Virus record (IMG/VR): IMGVR_UViG_3300027749_000011 | Span: 1-40,257 of that record | Length of the DNA: 40,257 nucleotides | Strand: one strand, 5' to 3' | From: a virus | Shown here: positions 23,717 through 33,899 of the stretch, piece by piece | How the letters are laid out: every line of letters starts with the position of its first letter | Position numbering within the stretch: position 1 is the first letter of the stretch | Made by a program: the position numbers and the translations under genes | The notes under the pieces: model-generated | Told to the model about the DNA's origin: nothing | The model's database searches: none | The model's input: the letters and a program-made list of their open reading frames with translations, nothing else

Positions 23717-26700
23717 TATTCACCACCTACAAGTGCTGGATTGATAGGATTCAATTCGTCCTGAGATAAATACCTATCATACATCAAAGCAAAATCCTTA
23801 TTCTTATTTTTAATAGTAGTACCAATAATACTCATGTACAAAGCATACTTTTGATTAGCAGCAGCAGTAATAGTAGTATAACCAGTACGCTGAGCATTCT
23901 CTTGGAATGCAGAAACAGCAATAGCACGATTATTCATATACTCACGCAAACCAGCAATAGCCTTATTTTTACGACCTACAGTAGTCATGAAAGTTTTATC
24001 TTTCAAGAAATAGTCAGCAATAGCAATATAGCGGTCGCTCTTGCCAAGTTCAATAGATTCATTCTTAGCGGCCCAATAAGGGAACTGCTTAGCGGTAACT
24101 GTATGGAAGATTTCTTTAGCACGCTTTACAGCATCAGAATAATTAGGGTCTTTAATATCAATACCCTGCGCAGCAGCACTAGCAGATAACTGGTCAATGT
24201 AACTAAAATATAAAGCCCATCCAGCATTCAACTGTTGCTGCTTACTGGCCTCTTCAGGAGTAAGATTTCTAGTCTTTAAAGGTTTACCATTAATATTCAT
24301 TCCATACATTGCATCATCAGCAATAGGACTATAAGTATTATCCTTATTAGGAATATTAAACAATGCACCAAGGAAAGGATTATTTGTTTGATACTTATCA
24401 ACATGGCTGAAAGATTTCAGATTAGACTGAATACCAGAAATAGTCGCACTATTACTAATAAGACCATAACGATTATCTACAGTACTAGAATTCAATACTG
24501 ATGTAATAGCAGAAGCATTCTCATAACCTTGATTTTCAAGACTTTGAGTAAACTTAACCATACCAGCATTATAGTCACCACCAGCAGCATTAATAGCAGC
24601 ATTCATCTGTTGAGTTAAATCAGTAGTAGTTCCATAAGCAACTTTACCAGCAGCAATAGGACCAACAAAAGATGAACCAACTTCAGCAATAAGAGACTTT
24701 TTAGCCAAAAGAACAGCCTGCTTATTAATATCATCAGGATTAAGAGGAGCACCATCCATCAAAGCCTGCATAGTTATTTCATCACGAGCAGCAGAAAGAC
24801 GAGTATCCCAACGCACCTTAGCCTGAGGAAGAGGAAACTTACCCTCAGACAATGCAGCCAAAGAAATAATCCAAGAGTTAACTGGAAGCACAGACTGGGC
24901 AAGATTGCCCACAATACTAGTATCACCCTGTTTAGTGTAGAAAGGTGTAATATAAGCACTAGTAAACTCATCTAGAGTCTTGCCAGTATGCTGTTTAATA
25001 AATGGCTCAATACCATCTTTCTTAGCAGCCCACTTCATCATTTCTGCAGTTAGAGTTCCAGAACCTGGAGCACCAAAAGTTGGAAGGATAGGCATCTGAC
25101 CTTGGAAGATAACATCCAAATTAGTTGGAGAAATCTGTGTACCAAAAAGCCAATCCATGCGCTGCTTGTCACCCTGAGTATCCCAAGGGTTGCTTTGGCT
25201 GACAAGGTTACCTGCAGGGTCAGTAACAAGACCACTACGATAAGGAATATTATATATTTTAGCAAGCGTGTATGCTACACCAGGATTACGCAAAGAAATA
25301 CCGAGCCAGAAACGGCTAGAGTTTTGCTGAGCCATAAAGAATGGTGTAACAAAGCGAAGGAACTTACCTGGGTCTGTGTGACGTTCCACGCTGTACAGGC
25401 GTGTCATCAATTCCTTGTAGGCACGATTAGTTGCAGTAGCAGTAATCGCATCCTTGCGGTTTTCTATAAGACTCTTAATCTGAGCATCAGTAATTTTAGG
25501 ATTACTACGACGTGCTTCTTTTTCAAGATTGCGTGTAATACGTTTTGCTGATGCTTCATAAGTCATGTTAAAGAAAGGATGACGTACAGCATGGTCCTCT
25601 GGAAGAGTACCAACAATATGGAAAATTGCTGATACAGCATTTTTGTAAAAGTTAACAAAACTATCATTAGCCTGCTGAACAGCATGCATAACATCATGAC
25701 GGTCACGGTAATGAATATCCAAAGAGTCCTTGACAGTTAAACCATCAAGAGCCTTCTGGTATAGGTTACCATAAGACTTACCATTTTCTGAACTTACCTC
25801 AGGAAGATAAGACTTAATCTGGTAAGCCATTTCATCAATCATATTATTAAAATTGTATGATGGATTAGACATGGCTTTACCACGTTCAATCATGTTTTGC
25901 TTTACTTCAGACTTCCAACGACGAGCCTCAGTAGAATTTTCAGAAATCCACTTTTTAGCATTGTTCAATGCTTGACCTGAGTTTACACCATTGGCCAAAT
26001 CTTCAACCATGCGACGTGCAACAACATCACGCATCAAAGCATTGTTTACATAGTCTGCATGGCCCTTAGCCCAGTTCTCATTTGAACGGTCGATACGGCG
26101 ACGTGAATAACCAGAACTCAAAAACTTTTGTCCAGTGATACGACGGTCATCTGCAAGAAGAGCAGTAGTAGAGGCAGCAGAACTAGTAAAAGTACGAAGC
26201 ATGTCTCCAGCATTACCTGCAAGAGACTGGTCAATGTATACACCAGGATAGATTTCTACATGGTCCTTCTTGCTGAAGGAAACTTTCTTACCACCAATAG
26301 AGTTAACCTTATTGACAATAGCATCTAGTTCATCACGTAGTTCACCACGCTTGATAAGATAACCTGCAGTCAAGTCTGCATGGTGATGTAGACGTTCAAG
26401 ACCAAGTATAACATTCTCTAAAGCGTTATTGACAGTATCAGCACCACCAGCACTATGCTTCTCTAAATCAAGAAGAGTCTTCTTAACTTTAGCAGAATAC
26501 TGTGACAATCCTTTAGCCAAATCAGCACTATTGGCATACTGTGAAATTCGGTGAGCCTCATTGTAATTTTCGTCAACAACAGCCTTCAAGAATGCATCAA
26601 CATTCTTTTCACCAACATTAGGTTCAAGAATATTAGGAACAAGGTTGTTCTGCAAATACTTTACAGCAGCATCTGCTTCCTTAATGCCAGAACTCTTGTA

Positions 26701-29202
26701 CCTATCCAAGTAACTAACATTCTTCTTAACCATGTTAATGGACATAGTTAGGCCATCAGTATTCTCAAACTCTTTACGTTGGACAGCATCAAGTAAACCC
26801 TTACGGGTTTTAGAGATTAAACTTTCACCAGCCTGACTAGGCTTGCCAACAGTTTTAGTCAACTTTGATTCAAGAGCAGAAAGTTCCGCATTGGTTTGAC
26901 CAATATCTTTTGCAGCCTGCTTTGCAGTCTTACGGAAATTACGGTTATGAACCATGCGCTTTACTGAACCAGGGTCATGAATACCCTTAAGCATATCAGT
27001 CCATGAGAAACCATACTCTGCAGCATAGTCAGCCATAGTGAAACCAAAACGTAGATGGCCTTCGCCAAGGTTACGAGTAGTGTATTTGAGACTCATCAGA
27101 GTCACAGGCTTCCATACATAACTGTAGAAAGTATCTAGACCCTCAATTGCTAGGTCCTTACCAGTACGTGTCATGTTTTTGACAGCAGCGACGTTAGCAG
27201 AACCCATACCAGTAGTTCCAGATAGATGTGCAGCCTCTGCACTCTCCATCATTTTGCGAACTTGAATATCACTAATGCTATTGCTAAGGATTTCATCCAT
27301 AACATTACCAAGAAGAGTACGATTCTCACCCATAACTTGGTCAAACATATCAAAATCAATGCTAAAGTGTGCATTAGGTACTTGAGTTTCCATCAAAGGC
27401 TGCTCACCCATAGCATTACGTACCGCTTGACGGTCAACATCTTCTGCAGAACTACGTCCACGTGCAACAGCACGTTCCAAAGCACCTTGTTCAACAATAT
27501 CATCAAGGTATGCATGAGAAATTGGGTTGCCTGTTAGGTCATCAATGGTAGTGTAACCATTTTCCTCAGCAAAAAGTTTTGCTTTTCCACGAAGTTGCGC
27601 ACGAACAGTACCATTAACAAGTTCTTGAGCAAATACTTTAGCAGATTCTAACTGTGCCGCATTCATGGCATCATATTCTTTGCCATAATGCTTCTTCAGT
27701 AAACCTTCGATACCTCGTGCTTGAAGATTTTCAAAGAAATTATACTGTGCAGACTTGCCAACTAGTGAATACATTTCATTCTGCAAAGAACGCTGCTCAT
27801 CAACTGACATGTTAGTAAGTTTAGCAATCTTACGGATACGTGCATTACCTTCTTGGAAGGAACGACGACCAGGTGCACCACCAATAAGCGCAACACCTGA
27901 TGGTGCTTCATGCAATGGGGTATTAGGGCTCAACCACACCATGGTGCGACCGTAGAACTTTGGGTCTTTAAGATTGCGGAACATTTCACGCTGTGTACTA
28001 AACTTCTTAGTACCATCAACAGTAATGAACATGCCTGAAGTATTGGCCTCTGCAGCCATAGCCTTTAGACGCTCAGGAAGAGCATACTTAGACCAAACTT
28101 TATTATCAATTACTTGCTCATTGCTAGTAATCAAATCAGTTGGAGCAAGTTTCCTTGCAATCTTTTCACCCTCATCGTCAATAGCCTTAAGACTCTTGTG
28201 CATATCTGCCTGTGCTTGAGAGTACGCAATATGCTCTTCAGGAGTTGGGTCTGTATTTTTTTGAAAAGATTCACGAAGATTCTCAAGTTGTTTTTGAATC
28301 TTTTGAGTAGAGTTGCTATTTTCAAGCAACTGTGCATGCAAAACAGAACTGCTTGCAACAATTTTATTGTAAGACTCTTTGTGACCTAGTGCTGCACCAA
28401 CAAAGTCAGCAAGATGTTCACGTCCACCTTCTTTGTATGCTGTGGAGATAGCGGTGGCTAGACGTGTAGGGTCAGTAGAGTTAGCAACAAAGCCATAGTT
28501 AGAAATTTTAACAATGTCTTCTGGATTCTTTTCAACAAGTTTCATGAACTCGTTAGCACCAGAACGTACAGTTGGGTCTACAGCAGCAGTTTTAAGTTCG
28601 TTGAATAGAGTTTCACGTGTAGGGCCAGCAGCCTTGTTAATGTCACGTGTGACTGCACGGCGTACAATACGTGAACCTTTATTCAATGCTCCAGCAGCAG
28701 GGTCAAAAGTGTTGAATCCAGCATCCGCTACACCTGAAAAGAACTGTGCAGAACCAGAAGTAAAATAGTTGTCCACTTCTTTAGCGTTAGACCAGTCAAG
28801 TTTGTCTGTACCTTGTACACCTGGAACCCAGTCACCAATAGCACCAACAAGTGCACGACCTGGACTAATGCCACGTCGCCAGTCAGTTTCAGAAGTAAGA
28901 CCCTTTTTGGTGTCTTCAAAAGTTTTAGTGAAGCGTTCAGTAACACTAGCATTCTTATTCTGCTCACGATACTTGCTATTTGTTTCCATGAGGGCAGCAG
29001 TAAGTGCTGGGGCAGCATAGTCACGGTATGGTGTGGCAAGGTAGTTAAGAACTTCCATAGGCTTATCTAGTGAGCCTAAAACTTTCTTGCCTACTCCAGA
29101 ACCTACAACATCTTCAACAACATTTCCGACAGCATTCTTTGCTTTTTCGAAAGGATTATTAGGATTATCGGCAATGTAATTTAAAGGATTTTGAATATCC
29201 AC
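23716..29202 (-). CDS. Giant internal virion protein (1828 aa)
   Basis: The largest gene, starting at GTG 29202, which shares its G with the upstream TAG. Predicted mostly helical, with polar repeats and few hydrophobic spans. A block near residue 1280 (FLRFVTPFFMAQQNSSRFW, then GISLRNPGVAYTLAKIYNIP) recalls large phage internal or polyvalent proteins. No polymerase, lysozyme or transglycosylase motif is recognised. In a podovirus-like virion it is the natural candidate for the ejected channel protein. A tape measure is a less likely alternative because it lies before scaffold and coat. Confidence 0.68.
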   Translation of the reverse strand: MDIQNPLNYIADNPNNPFEKAKNAVGNVVEDVVGSGVGKKVLGSLDKPMEVLNYLATPYRDYAAPALTAALMETNSKYREQNKNASVTERFTKTFEDTKKGLTSETDWRRGISPGRALVGAIGDWVPGVQGTDKLDWSNAKEVDNYFTSGSAQFFSGVADAGFNTFDPAAGALNKGSRIVRRAVTRDINKAAGPTRETLFNELKTAAVDPTVRSGANEFMKLVEKNPEDIVKISNYGFVANSTDPTRLATAISTAYKEGGREHLADFVGAALGHKESYNKIVASSSVLHAQLLENSNSTQKIQKQLENLRESFQKNTDPTPEEHIAYSQAQADMHKSLKAIDDEGEKIARKLAPTDLITSNEQVIDNKVWSKYALPERLKAMAAEANTSGMFITVDGTKKFSTQREMFRNLKDPKFYGRTMVWLSPNTPLHEAPSGVALIGGAPGRRSFQEGNARIRKIAKLTNMSVDEQRSLQNEMYSLVGKSAQYNFFENLQARGIEGLLKKHYGKEYDAMNAAQLESAKVFAQELVNGTVRAQLRGKAKLFAEENGYTTIDDLTGNPISHAYLDDIVEQGALERAVARGRSSAEDVDRQAVRNAMGEQPLMETQVPNAHFSIDFDMFDQVMGENRTLLGNVMDEILSNSISDIQVRKMMESAEAAHLSGTTGMGSANVAAVKNMTRTGKDLAIEGLDTFYSYVWKPVTLMSLKYTTRNLGEGHLRFGFTMADYAAEYGFSWTDMLKGIHDPGSVKRMVHNRNFRKTAKQAAKDIGQTNAELSALESKLTKTVGKPSQAGESLISKTRKGLLDAVQRKEFENTDGLTMSINMVKKNVSYLDRYKSSGIKEADAAVKYLQNNLVPNILEPNVGEKNVDAFLKAVVDENYNEAHRISQYANSADLAKGLSQYSAKVKKTLLDLEKHSAGGADTVNNALENVILGLERLHHHADLTAGYLIKRGELRDELDAIVNKVNSIGGKKVSFSKKDHVEIYPGVYIDQSLAGNAGDMLRTFTSSAASTTALLADDRRITGQKFLSSGYSRRRIDRSNENWAKGHADYVNNALMRDVVARRMVEDLANGVNSGQALNNAKKWISENSTEARRWKSEVKQNMIERGKAMSNPSYNFNNMIDEMAYQIKSYLPEVSSENGKSYGNLYQKALDGLTVKDSLDIHYRDRHDVMHAVQQANDSFVNFYKNAVSAIFHIVGTLPEDHAVRHPFFNMTYEASAKRITRNLEKEARRSNPKITDAQIKSLIENRKDAITATATNRAYKELMTRLYSVERHTDPGKFLRFVTPFFMAQQNSSRFWLGISLRNPGVAYTLAKIYNIPYRSGLVTDPAGNLVSQSNPWDTQGDKQRMDWLFGTQISPTNLDVIFQGQMPILPTFGAPGSGTLTAEMMKWAAKKDGIEPFIKQHTGKTLDEFTSAYITPFYTKQGDTSIVGNLAQSVLPVNSWIISLAALSEGKFPLPQAKVRWDTRLSAARDEITMQALMDGAPLNPDDINKQAVLLAKKSLIAEVGSSFVGPIAAGKVAYGTTTDLTQQMNAAINAAGGDYNAGMVKFTQSLENQGYENASAITSVLNSSTVDNRYGLISNSATISGIQSNLKSFSHVDKYQTNNPFLGALFNIPNKDNTYSPIADDAMYGMNINGKPLKTRNLTPEEASKQQQLNAGWALYFSYIDQLSASAAAQGIDIKDPNYSDAVKRAKEIFHTVTAKQFPYWAAKNESIELGKSDRYIAIADYFLKDKTFMTTVGRKNKAIAGLREYMNNRAIAVSAFQENAQRTGYTTITAAANQKYALYMSIIGTTIKNKNKDFALMYDRYLSQDELNPINPALVGGE

Positions 29203-29366
29203 TACTTACCAATCCTTTGACTATTATTCAATATTGAAAGTTCATTTAAAAAAGCATTACGGTCATCATCTGATTGCCAGTTAATTGAAGCAAAAGGGAA
29301 CACAATGTGGGCATTTTCTGCACCGAACATATTTGTGAATGCCGCAATATGCTTCACTAGACTCAT
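29202..29366 (-). CDS. Small protein (54 aa) before the giant gene
   Basis: ATG at 29366 forms an ATGA overlap with the preceding stop and its TAG is shared with the GTG start of the giant gene. Sequence begins MSLVKHIAAFTNMFGAENAH and ends NNSQRIGK. Overlaps on both sides make it very likely real. No family recognised. Confidence 0.7.
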   Translation of the reverse strand: MSLVKHIAAFTNMFGAENAHIVFPFASINWQSDDDRNAFLNELSILNNSQRIGK

Positions 29367-29830
29367 TGAGTATTCCTTGCCTCTGTTTTAACGTAGTTCC
29401 AAAATTCTTTAAACTCTGGTGGAGCATCACCTTGTGCTGCAATAGTATCTAACATGTCTGCATATTTGTTAATCATAGCAAAACGATTAGGAATAGATGC
29501 TTCAGGCGTATAACCTGGACCTACAGTAGCACCAGCAGTTACTGGTTCACCTGGACGTTGTGTGGGTGCAGTAATTGGTATAACTTGAGAAGCCATGTTT
29601 TGTGCACGTTGTGCAGGAACATTAACTGGTATAGTCGGTGCAGCACCACCCGCTAGAGGTGCACCTGCGGTAGCAGCAGCAGTATCTGAACGATAACCAT
29701 ATTGTCCGTTAGAAGGTACTTCTCTCATGGCTTGCTTGCTTCCTGCACCGCCATCGGTACGGCGTGAAAGTTTACCTGGACCTGATACTGGTGCAGGATT
29801 TCCTGGTTTGCGATATCCACCACGAGGCAT
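29363..29830 (-). CDS. Pro/Gly-rich small virion-module protein (155 aa)
   Basis: The first 110 residues are low-complexity Pro/Gly/Ala (GNPAPVSGPGKLSRRTDGGA). The last 40 form a helix (PNRFAMINKYADMLDTIAAQ ... EFKEFWNYVKTEARN). Actinophages often carry a protein of this shape after the portal. It could be a flexible portal-associated or scaffolding factor. Confidence 0.68.
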   Translation of the reverse strand: MPRGGYRKPGNPAPVSGPGKLSRRTDGGAGSKQAMREVPSNGQYGYRSDTAAATAGAPLAGGAAPTIPVNVPAQRAQNMASQVIPITAPTQRPGEPVTAGATVGPGYTPEASIPNRFAMINKYADMLDTIAAQGDAPPEFKEFWNYVKTEARNTQ

Positions 29831-30069
29831 TATTCATCACCTTCTTCTTGTATAAAATCATTTTCTATAGCATGTTGCACTAAACCTGTGACACGCCAAA
29901 TTGGTATGCCATCATCTGTAAAGAAACTTTTTGCCCAATAGTCCCCATTGCCATCAAAGTATTCTGCTACCAGAAAATATGTTGTGCACATTGAACCATT
30001 TTCACTATTAGATGTACCATATTCATCAAGTAAATCTTTTAGTTTTTGTTTAAAAGTTTCTTCGTTCAC
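29830..30069 (-). CDS. Small alpha/beta protein after portal (79 aa)
   Basis: Starts at GTG 30069, overlapping the portal stop. The sequence MCTTYFLVAEYFDGNGDYWA and SFFTDDGIPIWRVTGLVQHA suggests a compact alpha/beta fold of a type commonly found beside portal genes in actinophages. Function unknown. Confidence 0.7.
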   Translation of the reverse strand: MNEETFKQKLKDLLDEYGTSNSENGSMCTTYFLVAEYFDGNGDYWAKSFFTDDGIPIWRVTGLVQHAIENDFIQEEGDE

Positions 30070-31850
30070 TGCTGTGCGCCAAGGGAAGCAAGAATGCTAC
30101 CAATGTCTGGTTGTGTAGGTTGACCTACTTCTGCAGGTGCAGAAGCAGCAGGTGCAGCCTGACTAGGCGTAGGAGGCTCTGTAGGAGCCTGTGGAGGCAT
30201 TCCACCGCCCATAGCAGCAAGCATCTGTTCTTGAGGCATAGGTGCTGTAGGAGCAGCAACTGCTGGAGGCGCAACTGGAGTAAATGCTTCCAGTACAGCA
30301 TCTTCAATCATTTTGCCTTTTCGACGTAAGTCAATTACAGAAGCCATCTTATGCACAATATCGGATGGGTCTTGGCCTTGCGAAGCCATTTGCGGTATAG
30401 ACTGTGCAAGTGAGGCTAATGAACCTGACAGCGAGTCACGCATGCGTTCAACATCAATAAATTCTTCTTCTTGAGATACATTCATTGCCCAGGGAAGTTC
30501 ACGCATAACAAAATCACGTGATACTAGGTTAGCCTGTAGGGCTTGTAGTGCAAAGATTAGTGCACGGTTAGGGTCAAGTCCAGCCATAAGACCGTAACGT
30601 GCCTGTACTGTGTAGTCACCAGCAATATCTTTAGCAGAATCATATTCTAATTCGTAGACTGTTCCTGATGCGGAGCCGTCAATCTTTTTTGTTCCAGGGA
30701 ATAGACGTTCGTCCATTTTGAATGCTAAAGAAATAACATCTTCAAATAGTTCTTGAAGAATTTGTTGACCAGCTTTGACTTGTGTATCAAAGCCACCTAG
30801 AAGTGCTTGTACGCCAGAGCCTGTAATAACACTGGCATCAATGTTACCTGAGCGTCCTTCTGGGTAACGTGCACCCATACGCATTTCTGATTCAAGTGTT
30901 TGTTGTTCTTGGAATACGCCTGGTGGAATTTGAAGTGGAACTCGACCAATTCCTGCAGGATTGCTAGAACGGAGAATGGCATCGGGACCAAAAGCAAATT
31001 CTTGAACATCATTAGGTACAACAAATGGTGCATTAACAGATTTCTCTGCAGCGTCCATCGCAAGCCACGCAAAGCGTGCACGTGCAAGTTGTGGGTAAAT
31101 AATGTCATCAAATTGTCCACGAGGATTATCTGGGTCTACACCTGGGCGACGTGCAATACGCACAGTAAGTTCACCCATAGGGTTTCCTGCACTGAGCAGG
31201 ACAAAGTTATTGCGTTCAGGAAGGAATAGGGTTATCTGTTGTGCATCTTCATAACGGATAAGTTCCATCTGGGCGTTAAGTTCTTGTTCACGACCGTTAC
31301 GTCCAAGGATTTGTGACTCGTATTCGGGAAATTCGACAATGAGTTCACGTACCGATTTAATGTATCGTTTAGTGTAGGACACGAGTTTGCCGTGGCGATT
31401 ATATTCTGGGTAAGCACCCATAGGGTTTTCCACACGAATCCGTGGCATTAAGTATTCAAAATCTGGTTCTACAACAATAGGTAGGAAACCATACGTCAAG
31501 TACCAGTCTGCACCAACATACATTTGTGTTTGCAGGCGACTGCATTGTACATAGTGGTTAGCAATAGTGGTTTTTTTATCGGCACGTTTCTTTGCACGGT
31601 CATTGTTAGTATTTGATGTGCTGCAGTTTAGTGAAGGCAGTGGGGCTAGGACTTCAGAAATGTCACGTGCAGCGACATCAATAAAGTTTGCAACCATTGA
31701 ACGGTTGAGACCTTCAGGAAACATTTCTGGTGCTACAGATTCAATGTCACCCTTGCGTACTGCTAGGATATCTGCCATTGCACCATCACGTTCAGCAAAG
31801 CGTTGTTTTAGAACATGCACCTTGTCTGAGATTTGTTCAATAGTAAGCAT
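30066..31850 (-). CDS. Portal protein (594 aa)
   Basis: N-terminal helical region with RSMVANFIDVAARDISEVLA, then YLTYGFLPIVVEPDFEYLMP and VENPMGAYPEYNRHGKLV, the wing-domain pattern of portals. Next come VQALLGGFDTQVKAGQQILQ and a helical crown, and the last 90 residues are Pro/Ala/Gln-rich. It forms the ring through which DNA enters and leaves. It follows TerL with an eight-base gap and a good AAGGAT ribosome-binding site. Confidence 0.85.
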   Translation of the reverse strand: MLTIEQISDKVHVLKQRFAERDGAMADILAVRKGDIESVAPEMFPEGLNRSMVANFIDVAARDISEVLAPLPSLNCSTSNTNNDRAKKRADKKTTIANHYVQCSRLQTQMYVGADWYLTYGFLPIVVEPDFEYLMPRIRVENPMGAYPEYNRHGKLVSYTKRYIKSVRELIVEFPEYESQILGRNGREQELNAQMELIRYEDAQQITLFLPERNNFVLLSAGNPMGELTVRIARRPGVDPDNPRGQFDDIIYPQLARARFAWLAMDAAEKSVNAPFVVPNDVQEFAFGPDAILRSSNPAGIGRVPLQIPPGVFQEQQTLESEMRMGARYPEGRSGNIDASVITGSGVQALLGGFDTQVKAGQQILQELFEDVISLAFKMDERLFPGTKKIDGSASGTVYELEYDSAKDIAGDYTVQARYGLMAGLDPNRALIFALQALQANLVSRDFVMRELPWAMNVSQEEEFIDVERMRDSLSGSLASLAQSIPQMASQGQDPSDIVHKMASVIDLRRKGKMIEDAVLEAFTPVAPPAVAAPTAPMPQEQMLAAMGGGMPPQAPTEPPTPSQAAPAASAPAEVGQPTQPDIGSILASLGAQQ

Positions 31851-31858
31851 TAATATCC

Positions 31859-33733
31859 TTAGATGTAGACGACTTCTTGCTGCATAGCAAGGTCGTCAAG
31901 GTTTACAACATTTCGATTGTTGCTTTGACGGTTAGTAATATATCTGTTATCAAAATAGTATTTGACATTGCTACCAGTGCGCACAATTTCTTGTGCACGC
32001 ATTTCACAAAACCACAAAGCCATAACAAGGTCCGTAGGGCCTTTAGTGTCAGCAGACCAAGTAATTAACTGGTTTACTAGGGCCTTGGTGTGTTCATTGC
32101 AGTTGTCTGGCAATTCCAAGATGTTGTCATCCTGGAACTTACCATCCCTGATAGTACCCATGAGGTTGGAGATTGCGGCGACACCGAATGAGGTGTCCCA
32201 TTTATTTTTGCCTGTAAATTGTTCAGACAGACGGCATCCACGAGATGCCAACCATTGACGCAAGTCTTCATCAAGTGAGAAGGCTTTCTGGAAGGCGTTG
32301 ATTTCGATGCGGACTTCAGACGGTCCATAACGGATAACCCATTCTTCAATAAGGGTACGAATCTTACGGGGTGTAGGGTCACTCATATTGTAGCAGTCAA
32401 GAATGAGACGGTGGCCAGTGTCCTTATCGACAGCATACATTACTGCAGCAGTCTTACCAGACATGGCAGGGTCAAGACCCATGACAATAAACCAGGAGCC
32501 ACCAGAAGGATGCCCAGGTGCACTATAGTTAATCGGACCAGGTTTGCGAAGCCTATTAATACACCCGTTAACCACCATCGGTGGGAACACAGCATCTTCT
32601 TCAACATCTTGCTGCTGGTACACAAGAGCCCATGTGGAGGCGGAGACTTCACCACGACGGCGATTTAACTCGGGACCATTCCATTTAGGATAATAGCCGT
32701 ACTCATTAGGAAGTTCATCCTCATCACCATCCCACGGACGGTCAGACCAAGGCCACAATGTTAACCAGTCGGCAGTCTTATCGGCGAACTCTAGAACGGC
32801 GGGCATAGCCAGATAAGTGAAAGGAGAATCACCTGCAGCCCAATGGTCAGGATTACGCAACTCCTTGTAGAAATCTACAGAAGCAACACGTGTACCAGCA
32901 ATAATAAGTTTACCATTCTTACCAAGACGAGTAATAACCATCTTCTGAAGCCAGTTCATCTGCTTCTCCCACTCGTGGGCATTCGTCGTGGTCACAATAT
33001 CGTCAAGAATAATCAAATCGGCACGAGTACCATAAATCTGCTGGCCAATACCAAGAGCCTGAACCGTAGGGTCCTTCTCGCCAGACGTACGCTCAAGATA
33101 GATACGGTCCTGAGTCCACTGGTCCGCCGTACCCTTAAAACCATTAGCAGGACCATACACCTGCTGCATCTTCAACCACTGCGGCTCCGTAAGACGCTGC
33201 TTGATAGAATACAAAAACTCCTTAGCCCTAGTCTGAGTCTGAGAAGCAATAACAATACGAATATTAGGATTCATAGCAATACGATAAGCAGCATAATTAA
33301 CCGTCAAAACCGTAGACTTAGCATGCTCAGGCGGAACATTAATCAAAAGACGATTACTATGCCCAGGCTGATAAGTCATAGAATCATGAAGCCAAGAAGG
33401 TTCTTTACCCTCCAAAACATCAATCCAAGACTGATGATGAGGAAAAACCTCACTATTCAAAAACTCTTTACTAAACGTAGCAAAATCAAGAGTCTTAGCA
33501 GAATCCACATCCAAAGAAGCAATGACCGTATCATTACCCCTAATCTGCGCAGACTCCAAATCCTTAGCAAACTTCTCATCCTTCAACCAAGAACGAAGAG
33601 CATCCTTCTTACGACCCACCTGTTGCATAGCAACACTAAAATCCAAACCCTCAGAAACAAGAGCCAAAACCTTAGACTGGTCCTCAGCCAACTTAATCCT
33701 AGTATGATGCAAAGCACCCGACTTAGCAGCCAA
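31859..33733 (-). CDS. terL: Terminase large subunit with N-terminal HTH (624 aa)
   Basis: The start codon is probably TTG at 33733 with GGGG five bases upstream; an ATG at 33744 is out of frame. Residues about 29-51 look like an HTH (LDFSVAMQQVGRKKDALRSW). ATPase: Walker A-like PPEHAKST at 134-141 and Walker B LIILDDIV at 240-247. Nuclease: Asp in VMGLDPAMSGK near 415 and a late PTDLVMALWF segment. No separate small subunit was found, so the N-terminal HTH may supply DNA recognition. First gene of the late operon. Confidence 0.92.
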   Translation of the reverse strand: MAAKSGALHHTRIKLAEDQSKVLALVSEGLDFSVAMQQVGRKKDALRSWLKDEKFAKDLESAQIRGNDTVIASLDVDSAKTLDFATFSKEFLNSEVFPHHQSWIDVLEGKEPSWLHDSMTYQPGHSNRLLINVPPEHAKSTVLTVNYAAYRIAMNPNIRIVIASQTQTRAKEFLYSIKQRLTEPQWLKMQQVYGPANGFKGTADQWTQDRIYLERTSGEKDPTVQALGIGQQIYGTRADLIILDDIVTTTNAHEWEKQMNWLQKMVITRLGKNGKLIIAGTRVASVDFYKELRNPDHWAAGDSPFTYLAMPAVLEFADKTADWLTLWPWSDRPWDGDEDELPNEYGYYPKWNGPELNRRRGEVSASTWALVYQQQDVEEDAVFPPMVVNGCINRLRKPGPINYSAPGHPSGGSWFIVMGLDPAMSGKTAAVMYAVDKDTGHRLILDCYNMSDPTPRKIRTLIEEWVIRYGPSEVRIEINAFQKAFSLDEDLRQWLASRGCRLSEQFTGKNKWDTSFGVAAISNLMGTIRDGKFQDDNILELPDNCNEHTKALVNQLITWSADTKGPTDLVMALWFCEMRAQEIVRTGSNVKYYFDNRYITNRQSNNRNVVNLDDLAMQQEVVYI

Positions 33734-33762
33734 AACAACCCCATAAACAAAACACTAAACAA

Positions 33763-33815
33763 ACACCGCCGCAAGAGCGGTGTAAAACAATACACAAGCA
33801 CCACACAAGTGGTGC
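33763..33815 (-). promoter_or_regulatory. Two stem-loops in late-operon leader
   Basis: Reading leftward, GCACCAC/GTGGTGC (33798-33815, four-base loop) starts within a few bases of the predicted transcription start. It is followed by ACACCGC/GCGGTGT (33763-33783, seven-base loop) and a T-rich run (TTGTTTAGTGTTTTGTTT). The second could terminate transcription, so the leader may be an attenuator overcome by antitermination. Confidence 0.6.
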
Positions 33816-33824
33816 GTTATAAAC

Positions 33825-33853
33825 AAATTAACTATACATATATACTAACCCAA
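33825..33853 (-). promoter_or_regulatory. Predicted late promoter
   Basis: Reading leftward: TTGGGT (33853-33848), 17 bases, TAATTT (33830-33825). The TTGNGT -35 and exact 17-base spacing match the rightward promoters predicted at 34214 and 37330. Predicted start near 33818, giving an 85-base leader to terL. Confidence 0.5.
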
Positions 33854-33874
33854 TTACACAGACCCCGTAACGAA

Positions 33875-33893
33875 AAAACTTTAAAAAAGTTTT
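33875..33893 (-). terminator. A/T-rich stem-loop behind the late promoter
   Basis: AAAACTT/AAGTTTT with a five-base loop, bordered by A-runs on the left, so leftward RNA would end in a U-run. It would isolate the late promoter from leftward transcripts starting further right. The stem is weak. Confidence 0.35.
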
Positions 33894-33899
33894 GTAAAC

